From JAPYTY01 sp036338435 (GTDB lineage: Bacteria; Acidobacteriota; UBA6911; RPQK01; JADFOI01), in NCBI GenBank assembly GCA_036338435.1, contig JAYZCG010000014.1, positions 62,001 through 126,000 on the forward strand: a DNA stretch of 64,000 nucleotides, in the 5' to 3' direction. Below, piece after piece: positions 1 through 8,578 of this stretch. Under the pieces are notes generated by a model. The model ran no database searches, was not told where the DNA came from, and saw only the letters and a program-made list of their open reading frames with translations. Each line of letters opens with the position of its first letter. Position 1 is the first letter of the stretch. Both the position numbers and the translations under genes were made by a program.

Positions 1-1266
1 TGGTTCGAGAAATTTGAAGAAGTCGATGGCTTGGACCGAGACAATATCATTGTGGGTTTGCCTCGGAATCAGGTGGTGATTCGAGAAGTTGAATTACCAC
101 TGGATGTGGAAGAGAATCTGGAGCAGGTCATGCAGTTCCAGCTTGAAAGATTTGAGCCTGGAGAAGAGGGCCAATCTTACTCCGACTACGTCATTCTGGA
201 ACGGAATGTAGCTGAGAAGAAGTTGCGGATTCAGGTCATGATGGTTCCTAGAGAAATTTTGGATGGACATCTTGAATTTTTTCGTGAATTGAACCTTTAT
301 CCGGCCACGATCACTCTTTCCTGCATTGGTTTGTTCCATGCCTTTTCGGTGCATGATGATCAGTACCCACAGGATTCCCCTTGTCTGGTTGTAACGATTG
401 ACTCCGATGGAGTTGAGTTCGTTCTCGTCACTGATTCCAAGAAGCTTTTTTCGGAAAAAACCCTAATATCTGGTGAAGGCCTAACGTTTGAGAGGATTTT
501 AGAAGCACTCGGGCAATTCGTCTCCCACCAGGATCTGAACCGAAAGGGACTAGACAAGATTTACCTAAGCGGGATTTTGGCCACAGATTTTATTGATAGT
601 TTTCGTGGAAAATTTGAAGACTGTGAGTTGCTATCCCAGAAACTTAATTTGAAAAGACAGGGGGTGGCAAGTTCTAAAGTGGCCGATTGTGTTGGCGCAA
701 TTGGACTAGCTATTTCTGGAACTAGCAAATTTTTGCCTGGAAAGTTTAACTTGATTCCCAGTGAAAAGCGTGTGACTGGTGAAAAGCCTGGCCTTGTGAC
801 CTCTCTGGTGTTGGCAGGGCTATTGATTACCATGGGTCTGGCGGTGGTGACACGGGGATATTTTCAGCAACGACAATTCCTTGCTGAAGTCAAGACTCAG
901 ATTCAGCTTCTTGAGCCTGAAGTGGAAAGAATTTTAGCTTTGAGAAATGAGGCGGAAGCTGATTTAGTTGAACTAGAAGAGCTTCGAGGTTTTATGGCAG
1001 GGCACCAGACAGTTCTTTCGGTTCTTAAAGAATTGACAGAAAAGATTCCAGATGACTCCTTCCTCCAAAATATTAATATTCAAGGAGATCGAGTGAGTAT
1101 CAATGGGTTTTCGAATTCCGCTTCAACATTGTTGAAAATACTGCTCGACTCTCAGTATTTGGAAGGTGTGGAGTCGCGTTACATTACGCCAGACCGTAAT
1201 AGAGAAGATGGAGAGAGATTTAGTTTTGAGGCGAGGATTCGGCGGAGTAATACAGATGAAGAGTGA
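1..1266 (+). CDS. gspL: Type II secretion system protein L (GspL), 5' end missing
   Basis: The reading frame is open to base 1, so the N-terminus lies outside the window; 421 residues are visible. The first ~250 residues match the PilM/GspL cytoplasmic actin-like domain (an opening with PRNQVVIREVELP, then a Q/E-rich helix typical of the family). A single hydrophobic span is encoded at about 790-850, followed by a coiled-coil stretch and a PilN-like periplasmic ferredoxin-type domain. In the family this inner-membrane protein links the GspE ATPase to GspM and the pseudopilus. It overlaps the next gene by 11 bp, as expected for L-M pairs. The function is well supported by fold and gene order; the true start is not visible. 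Confidence 0.85.
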   Translation, partial: WFEKFEEVDGLDRDNIIVGLPRNQVVIREVELPLDVEENLEQVMQFQLERFEPGEEGQSYSDYVILERNVAEKKLRIQVMMVPREILDGHLEFFRELNLYPATITLSCIGLFHAFSVHDDQYPQDSPCLVVTIDSDGVEFVLVTDSKKLFSEKTLISGEGLTFERILEALGQFVSHQDLNRKGLDKIYLSGILATDFIDSFRGKFEDCELLSQKLNLKRQGVASSKVADCVGAIGLAISGTSKFLPGKFNLIPSEKRVTGEKPGLVTSLVLAGLLITMGLAVVTRGYFQQRQFLAEVKTQIQLLEPEVERILALRNEAEADLVELEELRGFMAGHQTVLSVLKELTEKIPDDSFLQNINIQGDRVSINGFSNSASTLLKILLDSQYLEGVESRYITPDRNREDGERFSFEARIRRSNTDEE

Positions 1267-1822
1267 AATCGTGAAGTTTTTCAAGCGTGATAAAAGAGCC
1301 TTGATCGTTCTTGGTGGGGTAGGGATAGTCACCTTACTGGCGTTGGGTGTGGTTTTCCCCTTTTATGATGCTACGGCTCGGATTGAAAGCGAGCTCGAAA
1401 GAGAAGAAGAACTCTTGGAGCGATCCATACAAGTTGTGCGAGACGAGTTGTATGGAGCTGAATTAGATAATTTATCTAGAGTACTGTCCGGGTACCGTCA
1501 GAGATTACTAGATGCTCAGGAAACAGGCCTAGCAGCTATTCAGTTAGAGGAGGTGGTGCGTAGTCTGGCAGATGGGAACGGCATTTTGGTGACTCGGAGT
1601 AACCCTTTGCCAGAAAGGGAAATAGGCGACAATTACGTCAAAGTTACACTACAGATCAGTCTCCAAAGTGATATGTTGCAACTTGCCAATTTCCTTTATG
1701 CTCTTGCAGCTCACCCCAAATTCTTTTTAGTGGAAAATTTTTTCCTTAATAGCCTTCAATCAAAAGAACAGTTGCTCATCCAGCCACGCATGAATGTTTC
1801 GGGATTCATTCAACTTTCTTAG
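1256..1822 (+). CDS. gspM: Type II secretion system protein M (GspM-like)
   Basis: This 188-residue protein has a short basic N-terminus, one membrane span at about residues 16-35, a coiled-coil stretch rich in E and R, and a C-terminal alpha/beta domain. That is the GspM/PilO layout, which partners GspL in the inner membrane. I start at the ATG at 1256 (MKSEIVKFFKR) rather than upstream alternatives, because it places the charged N-terminus directly before the membrane helix and gives the usual short overlap with gspL. Sequence identity in this family is low, so the call rests on topology, size and position between L and the C/N-like gene. Confidence 0.8.
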   Translation: MKSEIVKFFKRDKRALIVLGGVGIVTLLALGVVFPFYDATARIESELEREEELLERSIQVVRDELYGAELDNLSRVLSGYRQRLLDAQETGLAAIQLEEVVRSLADGNGILVTRSNPLPEREIGDNYVKVTLQISLQSDMLQLANFLYALAAHPKFFLVENFFLNSLQSKEQLLIQPRMNVSGFIQLS

Positions 1823-1852
1823 GGGGTTTGGCATCAATAGAGGGTAGAGAAT

Positions 1853-2560
1853 ATGAAACGACAGATCGTTTTGATCAACTTTTGTATGTTGATGGGGATT
1901 ACATTGATGGCAATCCGGTTTATATCCGTTTGGGATAGTTTTGGTGCATCTAATAGTCTAGAGCAGATCGTTGATAGGACGAGGGATAGGAATACAGCTT
2001 CCTTAGATATCGAGCCGATGAACTCTTCTCCGCTATTTTCTGATTTCATGGTCATATCCGAGAGAAACCTTTTTGCAGAGGATCGCCGTCCTCCGGTAGT
2101 GGAGGAGGAGGTTGAAGTCGAAATTGTAGAAGAAGAGCGGCCCAACATGAACGACCCGATAGTTTTGCACGGTGTGAAAACCATAGATGGGAAGAGGCAA
2201 GCCATCGTGACCGACGGGACGCAATTGCGTACCGTCGGTCTTGGAGAATTAATACAGGGCCACAGTGTTAATGAAATTGGTCCTTCTACTATCAAATTGA
2301 AGTGGAAAGATCATGAAGTGCTTATTGATATGGGGAGTGCACATCAATCGATGCCAGCTGAAGCTAGCAAAGTTAACGTGGCGGCGGCTGTTACCGTTGT
2401 GACAGTGGGTACCGCCCCTGCAATGGTCCAAAATGCCGGAGGGACGACTGAGGAGCAAAAGGGTACGGGACTTCAGGTTTTAACGGCAGGGGGACAATCT
2501 GATGGGCGTCAGGTGGAACAAGCTAATCAAGGGGAGCAGAGATTTCCTGGTGGGCAGTAG
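1853..2560 (+). CDS. Type II secretion GspC/XpsN-like inner-membrane protein
   Basis: This 235-residue protein has an N-terminal membrane anchor (about residues 5-25) and an acidic linker (repeated EEEVEVE). It then has a homology-region-like domain: a motif of the type ERNLFAEDRRP, then IVLHGV..IDGKRQAIV and a V.EI...TIKLKW pattern, as in GspC and in the protein called N in Xanthomonas. In the family this domain binds the N0 domain of the secretin. The C-terminal ~65 residues are Ala/Val/Gly/Gln-rich and low-complexity, with no visible PDZ domain. The order L-M-C/N-D matches the Xanthomonas xps type of operon. Confidence 0.75.
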   Translation: MKRQIVLINFCMLMGITLMAIRFISVWDSFGASNSLEQIVDRTRDRNTASLDIEPMNSSPLFSDFMVISERNLFAEDRRPPVVEEEVEVEIVEEERPNMNDPIVLHGVKTIDGKRQAIVTDGTQLRTVGLGELIQGHSVNEIGPSTIKLKWKDHEVLIDMGSAHQSMPAEASKVNVAAAVTVVTVGTAPAMVQNAGGTTEEQKGTGLQVLTAGGQSDGRQVEQANQGEQRFPGGQ

Positions 2561-2597
2561 CGATCAAGAATTTTACATTTTTCATAGGGTGACTACG

Positions 2598-4910
2598 ATG
2601 CAAATGATTTTGGTTTTCTTAGCTGCGTTGATGGGTGGTCAGATTTCGGCGGTTGTGTTCGCCGGATCTATACAGGAGGAGTTTGAGACCCCTGTAGAGT
2701 CGATTTCAGGCCAAGAGGCTGTAGAACCAGAAGAGGTTGACGCTGAACAGGTTGAACAGGTTGAACAGGAAGAGCTTCTGGAACCACCTGACACTCTCTC
2801 TCAAGAGGAACTTCTTGCGAGGGAAGAAACGCCAGATTCATCTCTAGCGACCTCAGAGGAAGTGTCACAATCACCCCAGAATTCCTCGCCAGGCATGGTG
2901 TTTCAATTTACCAATGTTCCTCTTACAACCGTCGTTGATACGGTGATGCGAGAGTTGGGATACTCTTATGTCACGAGCCCCGGAGTGGGTGGTTCGGCAA
3001 GTATCTATACCATGGGAGAAATTCCCAAAGAAAACGCCTTTTCAGTCTTGGAGCAACTCCTTCAAATGAATGGAATGGGAATTGTTAAACAAGATGACTT
3101 GTATGTCCTCATTCCCTTAGCGCAAACGACCACGGTTCCGCATGGGGTGATTGTGGATCCCCAATCTTCGGCTGAAGCTCAAGAGCCTTCTGCACCTGAT
3201 TCTCAGTTGTCGCAGGAAGAGTTTTTTGAAGCCCAGCCAGTGGTATCTACCTTTAATGTACCACAGGAAGAGAGTGACGATGACGCTAGGCCTGGAGGAG
3301 TTCTTACCTACGTCATTCCTCTTAACTATGTTCCTTCTACCGAGATGTTGACCATGGTTACTCCCTTTGTTTCAGCAGGGGCACATGTGATCGATTATGC
3401 CTCTGCTAACATGCTTATGATCACGGACTTCCGGAAGAATGTCGATCAAGTCCTCAAGCTGGTCAAGCTTTTAGATACAGACTATTTCGATCGCACAACT
3501 GTGGATTTAATACCGATCCTTTATAACACGGCTTCCACTATTGCTGGGGATCTTGCTCAGATTTTTTCTCCCACTGGCGGCAAATCGGGAGGAGTGCGTT
3601 TCGTGACCATTGAACGGTTAAATAGTCTTTTAGTGATAACGCGTTCTGCTTCCGTGTTTAAAAAAGTACAGGAATGGGTTCAGAAGCTGGATACTACGAG
3701 TTCTGGGACCAACATTAAAACTTTTGTCTATCCAGTGGAAAATAACACTGCGGGGAATATTGCAAATATCCTTTCTCAGTTATATTCAGAGGGGTTAGGA
3801 TTTTCTTCTGGACAAGGGCAGTCCGAGGGAGGTGAGCCGGTGCAGTCGTTGGCTACGCGCAGTGAACCAGCGTCTGGGCCCTTCAGTGGTAGTGGTCTCG
3901 GTCCTACATTGCAAGGGCGACCCATATCTAGACAGTCTGGGATTAATGCGGTGGTAGCTCCTGATCTCAAGATTATTGTCAACGAGTTCAACAACTCGAT
4001 GATCATTCAGGCAACTGAAGCTGATTACCAATTTCTACTTCAAACGATAAAGCAGCTTGATGTTTTACCCAGGCAGGTTCTCCTCGAGGCGAAGTTGTAC
4101 TCAGTGGAGTTGAAGGACGACCTTAGTTTCGGTGTCGCAGCCTTTCTGAAATCACGTGATGAGGCGGTTTCAGGGCCAGCTACTCTAGGACAGATGGCAT
4201 CAGAAGGTAGCCTATCGGTTGCTACCCAGGCATTCTTTGGGTCAATGCGAACATTGGAAATGAGCATGAATAGCTTGCGCTCCAAGACGAATGTAGAACT
4301 CCTCCACGCTCCCCGAATTTTGGCGATTGATGGTGCTCAGGCACAAATCAATGTTGGCGCTGAGGTTCCTGTGACCACGGCATCTTTTGGAGATCCACTG
4401 CAGTCAGGAACCACGACAAATTTTGTAAACTCTATTCAGTTTCGTCCCACTGGTGTGACACTGCTCATATTTCCCCGCATCAGCGCTGGTGGTGTTGTTG
4501 CAATGGATATCTCCGTCGAAGTCAGCTCGGCTGCTGGCGCGGCACTGACACCAACAATCAATACCAATTCCGTCACTACCTCTTTGATTGTCCGCGATGG
4601 CCAGACGGTGGCACTGGCTGGCATTATTAGTGATACGATGAGTTCGTCACGGGATCGGGTTCCACTCCTGGGTGATATTCCCATTTTGGGGACCCTATTT
4701 GGGAGAACTACTCGACTAAAACGTCGGGCTGAACTGATTTTCTTTATCACACCTCGGGTTATTCATAATCTTCCCACTGCCACGGAACTAACGCTTGAGT
4801 TCAAGAGGGCGATGCAAAAGGCCTATGGATTTGTTGATAAAAAGGAAGCAGAACAGAGAGATTTAATCCAAAAGCGTATAGACCAGGAGCTCAAAAATAA
4901 ACAACAGTAA
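2598..4910 (+). CDS. gspD: Type II secretion system secretin GspD
   Basis: This is the outer-membrane channel of the type II pathway (770 residues). I start at ATG 2598, which gives a clean signal peptide (MQMILVFLAALMGG...); an upstream in-frame start would bury it and overlap the preceding gene. Domain order: signal peptide; a long acidic Glu/Gln/Ser linker with a 9-bp tandem repeat encoding EQV units near 2745-2769; N0 (about residue 99 on); N1, N2 and N3 modules; then the secretin core with the hallmark VPLLGDIPILGTLFGR near residue 688. The N3 region carries a Ser/Gly-rich insertion, common in this family. No pilotin (GspS) gene is visible next to it. Confidence 0.95.
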   Translation: MQMILVFLAALMGGQISAVVFAGSIQEEFETPVESISGQEAVEPEEVDAEQVEQVEQEELLEPPDTLSQEELLAREETPDSSLATSEEVSQSPQNSSPGMVFQFTNVPLTTVVDTVMRELGYSYVTSPGVGGSASIYTMGEIPKENAFSVLEQLLQMNGMGIVKQDDLYVLIPLAQTTTVPHGVIVDPQSSAEAQEPSAPDSQLSQEEFFEAQPVVSTFNVPQEESDDDARPGGVLTYVIPLNYVPSTEMLTMVTPFVSAGAHVIDYASANMLMITDFRKNVDQVLKLVKLLDTDYFDRTTVDLIPILYNTASTIAGDLAQIFSPTGGKSGGVRFVTIERLNSLLVITRSASVFKKVQEWVQKLDTTSSGTNIKTFVYPVENNTAGNIANILSQLYSEGLGFSSGQGQSEGGEPVQSLATRSEPASGPFSGSGLGPTLQGRPISRQSGINAVVAPDLKIIVNEFNNSMIIQATEADYQFLLQTIKQLDVLPRQVLLEAKLYSVELKDDLSFGVAAFLKSRDEAVSGPATLGQMASEGSLSVATQAFFGSMRTLEMSMNSLRSKTNVELLHAPRILAIDGAQAQINVGAEVPVTTASFGDPLQSGTTTNFVNSIQFRPTGVTLLIFPRISAGGVVAMDISVEVSSAAGAALTPTINTNSVTTSLIVRDGQTVALAGIISDTMSSSRDRVPLLGDIPILGTLFGRTTRLKRRAELIFFITPRVIHNLPTATELTLEFKRAMQKAYGFVDKKEAEQRDLIQKRIDQELKNKQQ

Positions 4911-5035
4911 AGACTTTTGTGGTGCAGCGTTTCAGGCGTTTATTGCAAACGGTTCCGTCCGTCAGCTTCATCGCTAGGAGTTTTGTGTGGTGTGAAACGT
5001 GAATTAACCTGGACGTAAAAGGGCTAGTGGACTAA

Positions 5036-5476
5036 TCAATCATCCTTGTAGAGCTGTGCTTCCCGATACGCTTCAAGTGCCTCTTCGGTTCGTCCTTGAT
5101 CTTGAAATAATTTGCCTTTGAGCATGAGAAGGTAAAACGTACTTTCCGAAGTCTCTAGCTCATTACTTGCACCATCAACAATCTGATGTGCAAGATCATA
5201 CTCACCACTCTCACGCATTCGCTCAACAATCATCCAGGCTTCCTGCACAACTGGTTTTTCATTGTCGCCCGTCAATTCAAGATCCAAAATGGTCCAGAAC
5301 TCGGAAAGGACTTCAGCATATCGATCTTCATCCAGCAGCAGTTTGATGATCTCATGCTGACTGGCAGCAGAGCGGAGTTTGCCTTCCAAATCAGCTGAAC
5401 CCTCCACTTCCTGAATACTCGCACCCAAGGTCAGAGTTAATAAAGTGGCAGACAGGAGTAGCAGGGTTCTCCTCAT
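5036..5476 (-). CDS. Small exported helical-repeat (TPR-like) protein of the sigma/anti-sigma operon
   Basis: The 146-residue product starts MRRTLLLLSATLL, a clear Sec signal peptide. The rest is helical, ending in a TPR-like motif (LLMLKGKLFQDQGRTEEALEAYREAQ). Start 5476 is chosen because its ATG overlaps the stop of the anti-sigma gene in an ATGA and has a GGAGG-type ribosome site just upstream; a further upstream ATG would lie inside that site. I do not recognise a named family. Being third in an ECF sigma operon, it may be a periplasmic sensor or co-regulator, which is inference only. Confidence 0.7.
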   Translation of the reverse strand: MRRTLLLLSATLLTLTLGASIQEVEGSADLEGKLRSAASQHEIIKLLLDEDRYAEVLSEFWTILDLELTGDNEKPVVQEAWMIVERMRESGEYDLAHQIVDGASNELETSESTFYLLMLKGKLFQDQGRTEEALEAYREAQLYKDD

Positions 5477-5991
5477 TGGACGTTCCTCCACTCATCAAAG
5501 GGGTTCTCCTGCACGTGGTCAGCAATATCCAGGAACGGGTCCGTCAGTCTCATCTGCGCAAGGAATGGGTTGCCTTCCGTTTCCAGTTCGTAGGACTGAA
5601 GCTCAGCCAACATCTGTGCATTGTGGTGGGGAGGGGTGGACAGAGTCAGAACGCCCAGCGCAATAAGGCTTATAATTGTCACACTGGCCAAGGCATAGCG
5701 TACGTTGAAGCGTGGCAAAAGAGGAAAGGGAAACTGGAATTTAGATTTAACACTAGTGGATTTAACAGCAATTTGTGAGTGAATACCTTCCCAGATCGTT
5801 ACTGGAGGCTCTAACTGGAAGTTACTTGCCTCTGCAAACCAACGAGCAATTTCTAGTTCTTCTTGGTACGCTTTGGAGCATAGGCTACATACATTTAGAT
5901 GCCGTTCAACAAGATTGATCTGATCACTATTCAGACTGGCTATGTCATCCAGCAAAGTCGGAACTTGAATTCTCACTTCTTCACAGTTCAT
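5473..5991 (-). CDS. Anti-sigma factor with N-terminal zinc finger (zf-HC2 type)
   Basis: This 172-residue protein has H31, C35 and C38 in the HxxxCxxC arrangement of the ZAS/zf-HC2 anti-sigma domain, a cytosolic linker, one membrane helix at about residues 99-117 and a ~55-residue periplasmic tail. In the family the zinc-binding domain holds an ECF sigma factor inactive until a membrane signal releases it. It lies 29 bp or less downstream of the sigma gene on the same strand and is translationally coupled (ATGA) to the next gene. The periplasmic part has no recognisable sensor domain, so the signal is unknown. Confidence 0.85.
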   Translation of the reverse strand: MNCEEVRIQVPTLLDDIASLNSDQINLVERHLNVCSLCSKAYQEELEIARWFAEASNFQLEPPVTIWEGIHSQIAVKSTSVKSKFQFPFPLLPRFNVRYALASVTIISLIALGVLTLSTPPHHNAQMLAELQSYELETEGNPFLAQMRLTDPFLDIADHVQENPFDEWRNVQ

Positions 5992-6020
5992 TTGGATCCT
6001 AAACTCCAGAAATAGCGCCT

Positions 6021-6620
6021 TTAACTCTCACTTTTTTTCTTCTTCCTATACTGGCTTAACGCATCCTTGACCGTGAGACGCGCTCTGTAAATATCCGTTT
6101 TAACGGAAAGCAGAGAGCGATCCACAATTTTGGTAATGTCGTCGTAGCTCATCTTGTGAAAAACTGCCAATATAAAAACATCACGATACTTGGGTGACAT
6201 TGTTTGCAATGTCCGGTCTACAATCCTGCTTAGCTCCTGATAAAGTGCCCGCCTTTCAGGATCCTCGTCGGCTGAAGGATTCGGGAGGAAGTCATAGTAA
6301 GGGACTGCCGAATCATCCAGTGAAACCTCGGATTTTTTGCTTGAACGTCGTTGTTTTTGATAAACCTCATTTCGTGCAATTCGGTAAAGCCAATATTTAA
6401 ACTGCCCCGCTTGACGGAGGTTACTGATTTCACGGTGAACCTTCAGGAACGTCTCCTGAGTCAGGTCCTCAGCATCCTCAGTTGAGCTGACGAGCCGCCA
6501 TATAAAACTATAAATCTGCTTTGAGTAGAGACTGTAGAGCTTGTAGAAGTCATCGGCGGAGCCCTTTTGGGCCCTTCTAACCGTTTTTTCTAGCTCACTT
6601 GGGCTGATTTCCTTAGGCAT
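6021..6620 (-). CDS. ECF-type RNA polymerase sigma factor (sigma-70 family, RpoE-like)
   Basis: This protein of about 199 residues has sigma region 2 (DAEDLTQETFLKVH) and region 4 (SPKYRDVFILAVFHKMSYDDITKIV, then a helix-turn-helix ending SVKTDIYRARL). It lacks regions 1 and 3, the ECF layout. It is followed by its anti-sigma gene, so it is probably autoregulated. I chose the ATG at 6620; a GTG at 6635 would add five residues, and neither has a strong ribosome site. The linker between regions 2 and 4 is long and acidic. Target promoters cannot be assigned from this window. Confidence 0.9.
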   Translation of the reverse strand: MPKEISPSELEKTVRRAQKGSADDFYKLYSLYSKQIYSFIWRLVSSTEDAEDLTQETFLKVHREISNLRQAGQFKYWLYRIARNEVYQKQRRSSKKSEVSLDDSAVPYYDFLPNPSADEDPERRALYQELSRIVDRTLQTMSPKYRDVFILAVFHKMSYDDITKIVDRSLLSVKTDIYRARLTVKDALSQYRKKKKSES

Positions 6621-6635
6621 CGAAGATGGCAGCAC

Positions 6636-7100
6636 TTAAACGTAAAGCATTTCCGCCACCACGCCTACACCGTATCAGCCTCCCCACGCAAAGGCAAAAT
6701 AAAAGATGACAAATAATCCTAAAAGTTGCATGAGTGATTTGTCCAAATACCCTGATTGTTTATGTATTCGGGGTGGATGACTGGGGTTGCACCTATTTAG
6801 ATAGTCACTTAATGAACAAGGTGTGTTGTGTCCGTGTTGTAGATCGGCTTGTTGGCCAGGGGGTGTGTGATACCTTACTCGTGCTGGTAATCGGTGTAGA
6901 CGGTTGCTCAGGGTGTAAGGTGGGTCGGCAGATTACACGGTGGTATGGAGTGTGCATACGAGGATAACTAAACTCGAAGAGTTGATTGCTCATTAGGTTC
7001 GACCTAACAGTGTTGTTTGTGGAATTAGCAACATCAATCTAGTGCACAGCGTGGCCATTTCACTATCGTCAACTTAATATACAAGCATAGGAGATAAGTT
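6636..7100. other. Intergenic region without a supported gene
   Basis: These 465 bases lie between divergent units: the sigma operon to the left and the glycan locus to the right. A 77-codon open frame at 6734-6967 has Cys/Val/Gly-rich content, no recognisable domain and no convincing ribosome site, so I do not call it a gene. The region should hold both outward promoters, but I cannot point to convincing -35/-10 pairs. Its right end contains the AGGAGA ribosome site used by the next gene. Confidence 0.5.
7089..7094 (+). promoter_or_regulatory. Ribosome binding site supporting a CTG start at 7101
   Basis: AGGAGA lies six bases before CTG 7101. An in-frame stop (TAA at 7095-7097) prevents any start further upstream. 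This site therefore helps decide that the epimerase begins at or very near 7101, and not at the downstream TTG that would cut off its NAD-binding loop. Confidence 0.6.
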
Positions 7101-8069
7101 CTGGCTAAGTATCTTGTTACCGGAGCCGCTGGTTTCATTGCCTCAAAGGTATGTGATGTCTTGCTTGCTGCGGGTCATGAAGTCATTGGGGTTGACAATG
7201 TGAATGATGCCTATGACATTCGTATGAAGAACTGGAGAATTGACCAGCTTCGGGATAAGCCAGACTTTACATTCCACCAACTAGACATCTGTCGTAAAGA
7301 GCAGTTGCGTGAGCTATTTTCGTCAAATGTAGATGGTGTGATCAATTTGGCTGCACGTGCTGGTGTACGCCAATCTGTAGAAAACCCGTGGATCTACTTT
7401 GAAACTAATGTGACTGGTACTTTGAACTTGTTGGAATTGTCCAAGGAATTTGGAATTAATAAGTTTGTTTTGGCTTCGACTTCGAGCATCTACGGATCTT
7501 CAACCTCACAGCCTCTTCGTGAAGATGCTTCCAGTAGCCAGCCTCTTTCACCCTACGCGGCTTCGAAAAAAGGAGCTGAGGTACTCTGCCATACCTACCA
7601 CTATCTTCATGGAATAGACGTTACCATATTGCGCTATTTCACAGTCTACGGTCCCGCAGGAAGGCCAGACATGAGTCTTTTCCGTTTTGTCCAGTGGATC
7701 AGTGAAGGAAATCCGGTAACTGTTTTTGGTGATGGTGAGCAGTCCCGTGACTTTACTTTCGTGGATGACATTGCACGGGGTACAGTGGCGGCCCTTAAAC
7801 CGTTAGGGTATCAGATTATTAATTTGGGCTCTGATAAGCCCATTAGGTTGATAGACGCCATTCGCATGGTGGAAGAAATGGTAGGTGAGAAGGCCAATAT
7901 TGTATATGAACCACGCCATTCTGCCGATGTGCTATCTACTTGGGCTGATATTACTAAGGCGGAGAAGCTTTTGGGTTGGCAACCACACCATGAATTCAAA
8001 GAAGGCGTACAGGCCCTGGTTAACTGGTATCAGAGCAATCGATCCTGGGCCAAACATATCGTGACTTAG
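7101..8069 (+). CDS. NAD-dependent nucleotide-sugar 4-epimerase (UDP-glucuronate/UDP-GlcNAc epimerase family)
   Basis: This 322-residue extended short-chain dehydrogenase has TGAAGFIA at residues 7-14 (NAD-binding loop, last Gly replaced by Ala) and the catalytic pattern with a Ser in STSSIYG, Tyr152 and Lys156 (PYAASK). The family inverts C4 of UDP-sugars such as UDP-GlcA or UDP-GlcNAc. The start is unusual: the Rossmann loop is encoded upstream of the first ATG/GTG/TTG, so the frame must begin at CTG 7101 (reading LAKYLVTGAAG, where relatives usually read MAKYLVTGAAG). It is the first gene of the glycan locus. The exact sugar substrate cannot be read from the sequence. Confidence 0.85.
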   Translation: MAKYLVTGAAGFIASKVCDVLLAAGHEVIGVDNVNDAYDIRMKNWRIDQLRDKPDFTFHQLDICRKEQLRELFSSNVDGVINLAARAGVRQSVENPWIYFETNVTGTLNLLELSKEFGINKFVLASTSSIYGSSTSQPLREDASSSQPLSPYAASKKGAEVLCHTYHYLHGIDVTILRYFTVYGPAGRPDMSLFRFVQWISEGNPVTVFGDGEQSRDFTFVDDIARGTVAALKPLGYQIINLGSDKPIRLIDAIRMVEEMVGEKANIVYEPRHSADVLSTWADITKAEKLLGWQPHHEFKEGVQALVNWYQSNRSWAKHIVT

Positions 8070-8578
8070 GACATCTGTCCGGTTCTCTTCTAAATATGCC
8101 ATCCGACAAGCAGTCCCGACGACCATGACCCTAATCCATTATCGCTTATGGTGCAGTGATCTGATTTGACCAGTCGATATCTACCCAAACCCCTTGTTGC
8201 TAGTGTTTTTGTTCATCAAATTTGACACCCTTCTTTTGGTACCATACATGGGGATCGGTCAGACAAGAGGCTGGGTCAATGAAGTAGCATTTGACATGAA
8301 TTTTGGCGTTATCTAACTGACAAGCTACGGCACTAGGTCAGTTTTCCACGTTAGATGCAGTGCGGGCTAGGTCACACAAGCCTGTCAAGAACCTTACGGC
8401 TTTTCCGTACGATGATCTGTAAGATGTAAGTGACAGGCGCGGAGCGTTTCATTTTGTAGCCTTAGGCTCCGATTGTAACGTAGTGGCAAGCATCGTCGAG
8501 CTTGTACAGAAGCCTTATCTTGCCATGGTTGTTCGGTATACCACACCTGAAATCTAAGATTTTAAATCTTCTCACCCT
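8070..8578. other. Non-coding stretch, possible promoter
   Basis: These 509 bases have no open frame with recognisable content on either strand. A TTGACA at 8222-8227 is followed 17 bases later by TACATG, a weak sigma-70-like arrangement. A short 5-bp inverted repeat (TACGG/CCGTA) occurs near 8398-8412. This may be the leader of the following glycosyltransferase gene or the scar of a lost gene; I see no relict coding similarity. Confidence 0.35.

Noticed and set aside
5476..5778. Plus-strand frame of 100 codons opposite the anti-sigma gene
   Set aside because: Complete overlap with a well-supported gene on the other strand; content has no family features.
6734..6967. 77-codon open frame between the sigma operon and the epimerase
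   Set aside because: Cys/Val/Gly-rich content with no domain, no good ribosome site and no neighbour coupling; likely chance.
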